In this document: piece after piece, positions 57,840 through 64,000 of the stretch
How the letters are laid out: every line of letters starts with the position of its first letter
Numbering within the stretch: position 1 is the stretch's first letter
NCBI RefSeq assembly: GCF_947489355.1
Contig: NZ_CANLDD010000007.1
Span: forward strand, 50,372-114,371
Length of the DNA: 64,000 bases
Origin: an uncultured Microbulbifer sp.
Lineage (GTDB): Bacteria; Pseudomonadota; Gammaproteobacteria; Pseudomonadales; Cellvibrionaceae
Direction: 5' to 3'
Position numbers and translations under genes: made by a program
Notes under the pieces: generated by a model
What the model was told of the DNA's origin: nothing
The model's input: the letters and a program-made list of their open reading frames with translations, nothing else
Databases searched by the model: none

Positions 57840-59128
57840 TGGATCTCGCTTGTAAACTTTTCAAAAAAGGCGTCGGCGGATTCCCGGGTGAAACCGGACA
57901 GGGTGAAGTGGCTGACCAATGCGCGATTTTTCTGATCCACGCTGAGACTCAGGAAGAAAATATCGTACAGGTCGGGGAAATCCTTATAGCGTCTTACGCA
58001 GTAGCTGGTGCGTGTGGTCAGCGGTTTACGACCGCGCTCCGGCTTTGACACACGGTCATTGCCATTGCGCGGCTGGGAGGTGAATGCCTGGCGGCAGCGG
58101 AAGTTGGTCACATCCTCTTCCCCGGCGCTGTTGCCGGGGTAAAAGGTGCTCATCTGCTGCTCATATTCCGCGTAGAAGCGTGCCGGCAGCAGGTTTTCCG
58201 CCTCCAGCCAGAAAAATTCATATTCGACCCTGCCGGTATTAAAGTCGTCGGAGAGAAAGATCACGTCGTGCCCAGTACAGCCTTTGTCGATGCGCTTGAT
58301 GGGACTGTCATCGCTCTCCTGGCTGTTGCCCCAGCATTTGATTGCCGGCACGATTTCCCCAACCACCTTGGCCTCTCCCAGGGCGCGGCGCTTCCAATCC
58401 GCCTGCAATATGGAATGGATGATGCGTTTCTGGTTCTCCTGCAATTGCTGGTAGGTCACCGCTTTGAGGTCCAGTTGGCCCTCTCGCTGATGGAAGTGCT
58501 TCAGCAGCGTGGAGAGCTTGTCGACCGGCACCAGAAAACTGACCTGGTTGCCGGCCGTTGCCACATTGATACCCACCACCTGGCCTGCGGTATTCATGGC
58601 AGGTCCGCCACTCATACCGGGATTGATGGAGCCGGCAAAGTGGATGCGGTCGTAAAAACTGCCGCCGGCGATACCGTTATAGGTACCGGGAATGAGCGTC
58701 ATGCCCAGGTCCAGCGGATTGCCGAGAGACACGATGGTTTCGCCTTTTTTTGGTGCTTTCTCGGCCAGTTGCAGGTATTCCTTGCCGGGCTTGTCCTGAC
58801 GCAGCAGGGCGAGGTCGTTCACCACATCAATATCCAGCAACGTCAGCACACCCTTGGTGCCATCGGTGGAGAGGTATTCCAGGGTGTATTTGTCGGGATC
58901 ACTGACAGCCTGTGCGACCACGTGATAGTTGGTGGCAACCAGGCCATCGGCAGAGATCTGGAATCCGGAGCCAAGGCCGGCTTTGGAGTTGGAGGATTTT
59001 TCGATCAGGCGAATCTGGTAGAGGCTGCCGCGATAATCGCTGTAGAGCTGTTCATAGCCTTGCGCGACTGCCAGTGCAGACAGACTGCACAGTATCAAGG
59101 CCAAAAGGGATACGGAAGAATTCGGCAT
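57830..59128 (-). CDS. Secreted trypsin-like serine protease (432 aa)
   Basis: Signal peptide about residues 1-22. The triad is intact: His 69 (ATNYHVV), Asp 105 (VVNDLALL) and Ser 173 (NPGMSGGPA). The catalytic domain ends near 215; there is no PDZ domain, unlike DegP. A C-terminal domain of about 200 residues has paired Cys (KCW...KGC, FRC...YC) and is unknown. Its gene overlaps the FHA gene, suggesting a joint signalling or quality-control function. Confidence 0.85.
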   Translation of the reverse strand: MPNSSVSLLALILCSLSALAVAQGYEQLYSDYRGSLYQIRLIEKSSNSKAGLGSGFQISADGLVATNYHVVAQAVSDPDKYTLEYLSTDGTKGVLTLLDIDVVNDLALLRQDKPGKEYLQLAEKAPKKGETIVSLGNPLDLGMTLIPGTYNGIAGGSFYDRIHFAGSINPGMSGGPAMNTAGQVVGINVATAGNQVSFLVPVDKLSTLLKHFHQREGQLDLKAVTYQQLQENQKRIIHSILQADWKRRALGEAKVVGEIVPAIKCWGNSQESDDSPIKRIDKGCTGHDVIFLSDDFNTGRVEYEFFWLEAENLLPARFYAEYEQQMSTFYPGNSAGEEDVTNFRCRQAFTSQPRNGNDRVSKPERGRKPLTTRTSYCVRRYKDFPDLYDIFFLSLSVDQKNRALVSHFTLSGFTRESADAFFEKFTSEIQWL

Positions 59129-59196
59129 TTTGTTTGATTAAATTATGGACAGAAACAAGGATGGTACGGGATATAAGGTAGTGCAACAAGCGCGCG

Positions 59197-59217
59197 CCGC
59201 CGTTTGCAAGGCGGCGG
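59197..59217 (-). terminator. GC-rich hairpin after the PLP-enzyme gene
   Basis: Arms CCGCCG (59197-59202) and CGGCGG (59212-59217) can be extended by flanking GC pairs. It lies 18 bases after the stop of the PLP-enzyme gene on the minus strand. The T-run is poor, so termination is uncertain. Confidence 0.3.
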
Positions 59218-59235
59218 TGTGCGCTGAAACTCCCA

Positions 59236-61017
59236 CTATAGGTAGTCGGCAATTTTCGGTTGTGCCTGCACCACTCTCCGGTGTGACTCCAGATAGAAGC
59301 GGGTGAAGAGTGCGTCGGCTTCCTCCGGCGCGATAAAGCCCGCGCTGAACCCTGGAGATACCGGGTCCAGATGCAGCCGCGCGCAACTGATCACATGGGC
59401 TGCAAGCTGGGCCATATTTTCATCTCCCACGGAAATCCGGATGGTGGTGGGGAATATACCCGCCGCCTCCATGGCTTCGGGGGAAAGTTCCGAGTGAGAG
59501 GTCAGGGCGGGGCAGAGCACCATGGTATTGGTCTGGCCCAGGCTCACCATCTGCCCGAAAGCGGGCTCCAGGGCATCGAAGAAACTTTTGAATGCCGCTG
59601 TGGGTAGCTCCGCTGCTTCCATATCGATACTGAACAGCGGTGTCGGCAGTTGGTAGCGCATCAGTTGCTCACGCATTTTGGCGTTGGGATGGCTTTCAAC
59701 CGCGTGGCTGTTTACACGAATTTTTGCGTGGCTGGCAAAGAAGTGGCTGAGGCTTTGGGTGTTGATGCATTTGGTGAGCATGCGCATTTCCAGGGTGCGC
59801 ATACCACAGTGTACCTCCCAGGCTTTGTCCGCATCCAGGAAGGCGCCTTTGATGTAATACACGTCCCAGAACATGCACTGGTCCCAGTTGAGCCCTTTGG
59901 CACTGTCCCCCTTGGGGATAAACATACGGTGGTTTTCACCGATCACAACGCCCGCAGTGGCGGCACCGGTCCCGCCGATATCCTTGGTGTAGGAGTGCAC
60001 GACAAAATCCGGGCGCTCCGCGCGGTTTTCACGGCGCAGTGGCTGATACAGAAAGGGTGTGGCCAGGGTGGCATCCAGGCTCACCAGGATATCCTCCTGA
60101 TGCGCCGCCTGACAGATGCCCGGAACATCCAGCATGATACCGTGGGGATTACAGGGGGATTCGATATAGACATGAATCCTGGCCCCCTTGTTTAATTTTT
60201 CAGCGTAGTTGCGCTGGGTTTCTTGTAGCAGCGCGCCGAAGTCCTTGCCACTGGTGCCATCAAACCAGACCAATTGAACCGCAAACTTGTCTTCGCGCGC
60301 ATAAAAATCCTGCAGCAACTGGTGCACACCGCCGTAGACGTTTCTGGAGACGATGAGGATATCTCCGCGTCGCAACTGGTTCGAAAGCAGTGCATCGATC
60401 GCCGCCATACCGGAATTGAAATTCCAGGCCATATATGCGTTCGCCTCCGGGCCGCACTCCAAGTCCACAATGGCATTGGCCAGGGAGATTGACGTGGGGT
60501 TGAGGAGACGGGAGTAGATATCGTGGCTGGGCTCGCGGCCGCGGAAAGCGTCATCCACCCACTCGGTGCAGGCATAAATATAGGTGGCGGTGCGGGCAAT
60601 CACCGGCGTTGCAGAAAAGATCGCCGGGATATTATCGAAAAGAGGATAGCCGCCGCGGGTGGTGATATTGAAGTCGTCCCCCTGCAGGCTCTGGAAACTC
60701 GCGCGCAGCGGGTTTTGCAGGGTATCCAGCAGCTTTGCCAATTGAAAGCTCATAAAGCGCTTGGCATTGAAATAGGCGATCCTGTCGGACCGATCCAGGC
60801 GCTTCAGGGTATCCGTGATCTGGCTCCATAACTGGCCCAGATTACCCTGCGTCCGGTACAGTAGCGCTGCGGTTTGCTCCAGTATCCGGCCATGTTCCGA
60901 CTCTACATCAATACAGAAGTGCTGCAATTGCTCCCTCGCCAGTGCCTCGATACTGCTGGCCTCCGTACTATTGCGCAGAGGAGAGAGAATTTTTACATCT
61001 TCAAGCTTAGCTTCCAT
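59236..61017 (-). CDS. PLP-dependent Cys/Met-metabolism-type enzyme (593 aa)
   Basis: The central part (about residues 170-430) follows the cystathionine gamma-synthase/lyase fold: YSRLLNPTSISLANAIVDLE, FNSGMAAIDALLSNQLRRGD, and the PLP Lys in VVHSYTKDIGGTGAATAG (near 340). At 593 residues it is much longer than the usual 380-430. An extra N-terminal helical region of about 130 residues and a longer C-terminus account for this. The substrate cannot be told from sequence. It is transcribed alone. Confidence 0.8.
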   Translation of the reverse strand: MEAKLEDVKILSPLRNSTEASSIEALAREQLQHFCIDVESEHGRILEQTAALLYRTQGNLGQLWSQITDTLKRLDRSDRIAYFNAKRFMSFQLAKLLDTLQNPLRASFQSLQGDDFNITTRGGYPLFDNIPAIFSATPVIARTATYIYACTEWVDDAFRGREPSHDIYSRLLNPTSISLANAIVDLECGPEANAYMAWNFNSGMAAIDALLSNQLRRGDILIVSRNVYGGVHQLLQDFYAREDKFAVQLVWFDGTSGKDFGALLQETQRNYAEKLNKGARIHVYIESPCNPHGIMLDVPGICQAAHQEDILVSLDATLATPFLYQPLRRENRAERPDFVVHSYTKDIGGTGAATAGVVIGENHRMFIPKGDSAKGLNWDQCMFWDVYYIKGAFLDADKAWEVHCGMRTLEMRMLTKCINTQSLSHFFASHAKIRVNSHAVESHPNAKMREQLMRYQLPTPLFSIDMEAAELPTAAFKSFFDALEPAFGQMVSLGQTNTMVLCPALTSHSELSPEAMEAAGIFPTTIRISVGDENMAQLAAHVISCARLHLDPVSPGFSAGFIAPEEADALFTRFYLESHRRVVQAQPKIADYL

Positions 61018-61528
61018 CGTATCCTCATTGGTTGAAGCTTATTGTTATACCTCGACTCTAACAGTCTATAGCGGCGGTTAGAACACCTGGTATGTAATTT
61101 TGTGTCATTGGGTGTGATAGACCTGTAATGGGGCCATTTGCATAGTGAACGCCGATTGAGGGCCTAGGCTAGCCCGGCCGTATCGTCAGAGTGTGGACAG
61201 TCTCAGTGTTAGGAAAAGGTTTGATTGCTGTTGCCGTGCGCTCGCGAGCCGTGCGGACAGTGGATTCAGCGCAAGCTGAACGATCAGGCTGGACCCGCCA
61301 GATACAGAATCTTGATCGGGGTAATGGATGGGCTTGATTCGGGCAAGATGCCACATTTTGCTCTTGATAGTGTTGTTGTAACCGTCGATGGCTGGGGTCA
61401 TCCTTCCGGGCCGGCAGTATCACTACTGCCGGCTTTTTTTAATTCGAATAGATTAAAATAGCCACGTCACAGACGTATTTTACCGGATAGTACGTGTCCA
61501 GGTAGCGACACCAGATAACAAATTTTAA
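61018..61528. other. Intergenic region with no clear gene
   Basis: About 500 bases. I see the terminator at 61410-61440 and a small hairpin with a GCAA loop (arms TTCAGC/GCTGAA, 61264-61279), but no credible coding sequence. A plus-strand small RNA ending at the terminator is possible; I found no promoter good enough to claim it. Confidence 0.4.
61410..61440 (+). terminator. Strong intrinsic terminator
   Basis: Arms GCCGGCAGTA (61410-61419) and TACTGCCGGC (61424-61433) give a perfect 10-bp stem with a TCAC loop, followed by seven T residues. No plus-strand protein gene is visible just upstream. Confidence 0.8.
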
Positions 61529-62032
61529 CAAAAGGGGTACACAAAGGGCGCTTGTGCCGACTTACCCGTACTGGAGTGCGAAGTACCAAAAGAGGATCTG
61601 AAGCTGGATTTGGTCTTGAGGCCCAGAGAGCCTGTAGACGGAGAACTTCAATACTGGCCGCTGTTTAATGCCGCCAACCCGGAGGAGCACTTTGGCAATA
61701 TGCGCTTTAAAATCTGCAAAGGCGGTGTGGTTACCCTGAAAATTACCCTGGATTTGTCTGAAGTGCCGTGCCGCGAACTGGAGTTTGCTCGCTGCTCTCA
61801 CCATAAACTGGATGGGATTATCGCCTTGAGCCCGGACTTTCGCCATCAGTTCCGTGCCCGTGCCAAGGCAGTGGATGGGGAGTACACGAAATTGGTGATT
61901 AAAATCAGGGATAAAAAGCATATCCCCAATAACTTCTCCTTCCTGTGGATGTATGTGGATCCGGAAACGGGAATGCATTTTGTTTTCGGGGATCCTCACG
62001 TTGTCGTTGATCCACATCCAATTGAACTGTAA
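61529..62032 (+). CDS. Hypothetical protein, start missing or unusual (140 aa from TTG 61610)
   Basis: The frame is open from 61529 to the stop at 62032, yet has no ATG or GTG start; a TTG at 61610 is the best option. Protein-like sequence begins before that TTG (DLPVLECEVPKEDLKLDLVL), so the 5' end may be lost. The C-terminal part has FLWMYVDPETGMHFVFGDPH. No membrane segment or known motif was found. It lies between the strong terminator and a 7-bp tandem repeat, in a region with much IS activity. Confidence 0.4.
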   Translation, partial: QKGYTKGACADLPVLECEVPKEDLKLDLVLRPREPVDGELQYWPLFNAANPEEHFGNMRFKICKGGVVTLKITLDLSEVPCRELEFARCSHHKLDGIIALSPDFRHQFRARAKAVDGEYTKLVIKIRDKKHIPNNFSFLWMYVDPETGMHFVFGDPHVVVDPHPIEL

Positions 62033-62056
62033 GTTCAAAGAGAATACTTGGTGCTC

Positions 62057-62105
62057 CAGCCAACAGCCAACAGCCAACAGCCAACAGCCAACAGCCAACA
62101 GCCAA
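62057..62105. repeat. Seven tandem copies of CAGCCAA
   Basis: A perfect heptanucleotide repeat of 49 bases starts 25 bases after the stop of the hypothetical gene and ends about 180 bases before an IS transposase remnant. Such arrays change copy number by slipped-strand pairing. As it is outside a clear coding region, it may be neutral or may tune a promoter. Confidence 0.9.
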
Positions 62106-62283
62106 CGCTATGTGAATACGTATGCATCTGGTTGTTATCGTCGATAGCCCATTCTGCTGTCGATCCCTCGGGTCGCCGGTCATGGCAAACGCACCCACAG
62201 GCCGCCTGCTTTCTAACGTTGAAATATTCTCAGGACAACTAATCCAATAAGATGCTCGTTGACCCTTTAGAAACGAGTACCTT

Positions 62284-63458
62284 ATGTCCCTTGAAGAAAC
62301 CTTTTTTGTCCACTTTGAAAATCTGGAAGACCCAAGGCAGCAGAATCATCACCTCAAACACAGCCTAATCGACATTGTTGCTCTATCTATTTTAGGGACC
62401 ATATGCGGCGCCAACACTGTGGTTGAAGTTTGTGAGTTTGCCGAAGCCAATCTGGAATGGTTACAAAGCTTTTTGGATCTAAAAAATGGTATGCCATCCC
62501 ATGACATCTTCGAAAGAGTATTTGCAAAAATAAATCTTACTTTCTTTGAGGAATGCTTTAGAAGCTGGATTAATTCTTTAGGCTTATCTCAAGATGGACC
62601 TTTAAAAAAGGTCATTGCGATTGATGGTAAAACGAGCCGTGGTTCAGGTTGCCAAACAAAGAAAATCAAGCCGATTCATACCGTTGCTGCGTGGGCCTCT
62701 TCCCATAAGATCATGCTAGGTCAAGTCAAAACAGAAGAAAAATCCAATGAAATTACAGCTGTTCCTAAATTATTAGAAAAAATTGATATTGAGGGCAGTA
62801 TCGTCACATTGGATGCCATGGGCTGTCAGACCAAGTTCCAACAACAAATTATCAATCAGCAATCTGACTGTACAGTCAATTTCAAAGGCAGCCAAGGTGG
62901 CTTGGAAAAATAAATCAAGGCGCTCTTTGCTCACGGGGACAGTATCCAATATAAAAAGATCTACAACCGGCATAAGATAGAAAAAGTACGCGGTCGCAGT
63001 CGAATGGAGACACGAAAATATAGTTTGATTAGGCTTAGGGACTGCCCTGAATTTGAGCATCGGTGGCCAGGCTTGAGAAGCATTGGGCGGCTCATTGTCA
63101 AACGCACGGAGAATCATAAAACAACGGAGTCGGTCAGATATTTCATCACAAGTTTAGCCTATGACGATATCGATAATTTCATGTACTCGGCTCGCAAGCA
63201 TTTGGATATTGAAATTAATTTACACTGGTCCCTGGATGTGGCTTTTAGGGAGGATGCGAGCAGAATGAGAGTGGGTTTTCGGCAGAGAATATCGGGCTCA
63301 TTCGACGTATTGCGTTAAATTTATTGAAATAGGAGGCTACCCATAAACGAGGTATTGAGAGCCGAAGAAAACGCGCAGGGTGGGATCGTGATTATTTATG
63401 GAAAGTGCTGACTGCCGATCAAGCGATTAAACGATTAAGCGATCATAAAATAGGCTAA
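62284..63458 (+). pseudogene. Decayed ISAs1-family transposase
   Basis: The first 209 codons are intact: FENLEDPRQQNHHLKHSLID (about 11-30), VIAIDGKTSRGSG (near 117) and VTLDAMGCQTKFQQQI, all ISAs1 hallmarks. A TAA at 62911 stops the frame. Family sequence continues in the same frame to about 63260 (HWSLDVAFREDASRMR). A frameshift there moves the end (FSAENIGLIRRIALNLLK) to another frame, which has a TAG at 63330 and ends at 63458. Three lesions make it inactive. Confidence 0.85.
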
Positions 63459-63625
63459 TTGAATGCGTTTTCCATGGGTCGCCGGTCTCCGGCGCCCATT
63501 CCACTGGACTGAAATCACACGTCTGCAAACATTGTTATTTTTAGCGTCAAAGCATACTTTGTGGGGAGATATTTTTCTGGCTTACTATGGACGAAGTCAC
63601 CATACTCACTCTGCTATAGGTGGGC

Positions 63626-63865
63626 TTACTTGCCGCGGTAGTGTTCATAATGCGGTGTCATTTCTTGACCATTAAAAAGGTATGACTTATGATCAAGCTT
63701 GCCTTCGTCATGGATACTGTCATCAAGGTGTTGCGTGAAGCCAATGACCTCAGCAGCAAATGTTAAGGTGGCATCCTCACCCCACGGATCAGGCAATCCT
63801 TCTAAACAGTTATAGAAATCTGTACTGGAGAGGTGCCTTGCCTGAGAGGATAAATCCAATCGCAA
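63626..63865 (-). CDS. Hypothetical protein or fragment (about 79 aa or more)
   Basis: The frame runs from a possible TTG at 63865 to a stop at 63626 and is open upstream to a TAG near 63911. Sequence such as FYNCLEGLPDPWGEDATLTF then FNGQEMTPHYEHYRGK looks protein-like. There is no ribosome site. An IS256-type end lies only about 60 bases upstream, so this may be a 3' fragment of a gene cut by that insertion. Family unknown. Confidence 0.35.
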   Translation of the reverse strand: MRLDLSSQARHLSSTDFYNCLEGLPDPWGEDATLTFAAEVIGFTQHLDDSIHDEGKLDHKSYLFNGQEMTPHYEHYRGK

Positions 63866-63924
63866 GCATGAGTTGCGTCCAAAGCATTTTGCAAATGCCG
63901 CTGACAGCTACGAACTGCAGATAC

Positions 63925-64000
63925 GAGGGTGTTCAAAACTCTGTGTCAGCCAAGTAGCCTCATAGGCTGATATATTTCTCCAGGCGATCCGGGAAGTGGA
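63925..64000 (-). mobile_element. End of an IS256-family insertion sequence (partial)
   Basis: On the minus strand the last 12 codons of a reading frame (HFPDRLEKYISL, stop at 63960-63962) enter from the right edge; this is a usual IS256-type transposase C-terminus. Just after it lies a terminal-repeat-like sequence (63925-63951, containing GTGTTCAAAACT and CTGTGTCA), as at IS256 ends. Most of the element lies outside the window. Confidence 0.55.

Noticed and set aside
62057..62105. CRISPR or terminal inverted repeat of the neighbouring IS
   Set aside because: A simple direct 7-base repeat with no spacers and no inverted partner nearby.

Overview
The window is a chromosomal segment of a gammaproteobacterium, probably a marine relative of Microbulbifer/Cellvibrionales. 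I infer this from the gene families and synteny (xseB-ispA-dxs, aceK, ppx/ppk, a beta-propeller phytase beside a TonB-dependent receptor); I could not search a database. It has three parts: a prophage (1 to about 23.8 kb, left end outside the window), a housekeeping and phosphate-metabolism region (about 24.3-61.0 kb), and a right end crowded with decayed insertion sequences (61.5-64 kb). Other IS remnants lie at 44.5-45.6 kb.

PROPHAGE. This is a temperate, short-tailed (P22-like) phage with a lambdoid control region. On the minus strand, going leftwards, are endolysin, holin, portal, scaffold, capsid, connectors, a gp10-like stabilisation protein and ejection proteins. The early region has a CI/LexA-type repressor (+) divergent from a Cro/YdaS-like gene (-), followed by O- and P-like replication genes, a gp49/66-like protein, NinB, a YbcO-like protein, a nuclease and a Q-like regulator. 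The other early arm (+) has an ERF annealing protein, a YqaJ/lambda-Exo nuclease, a Dam methylase, an unusual repeat-bearing membrane protein, an excisionase-like DUF4224 protein and a tyrosine integrase. A HigB2/HigA2-type toxin-antitoxin pair and a DUF6632-like membrane protein are carried as cargo. No terminase is visible and the portal appears to lack its N-terminus, so the prophage may be defective. The integrase abuts a C-terminal fragment of an arylamine N-acetyltransferase gene, which was probably the integration site.

CHROMOSOME. After the prophage come parC, an orphan HlyD/EmrA-like fusion protein, DUF2147, selO, divergent ppx and ppk, a lipoprotein, aceK and marC. Then comes a phosphate-scavenging cluster: a Tat-exported PhoX-like phosphatase divergent from a TonB receptor and a phytase, with a Pho-box-like repeat between them. 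Beyond the IS debris are a DUF885 peptidase, the dxs-ispA-xseB operon and a PQQ-type dehydrogenase with a cytochrome c motif. Next are an HNH nuclease, a D-Ala-D-Ala-ligase-like enzyme with MepA, a protease-FHA-hisC operon and a large PLP enzyme.

The most notable unannotated element is at 52.39-52.59 kb. A near-perfect GacA upstream activating sequence sits about 64 bp before a predicted roughly 125-nt RNA with five ANGGA motifs, mostly in hairpin loops, and a strong terminator. This is the architecture of an RsmY/RsmZ/CsrB-type RNA that sequesters CsrA/RsmA. Other notable signals are a 21-bp periodic TAAACGG array inside a phage membrane-protein gene, paired CI/Cro operators, apparently leaderless phage promoters, a possible small phage RNA, and a 7 x CAGCCAA tandem repeat.
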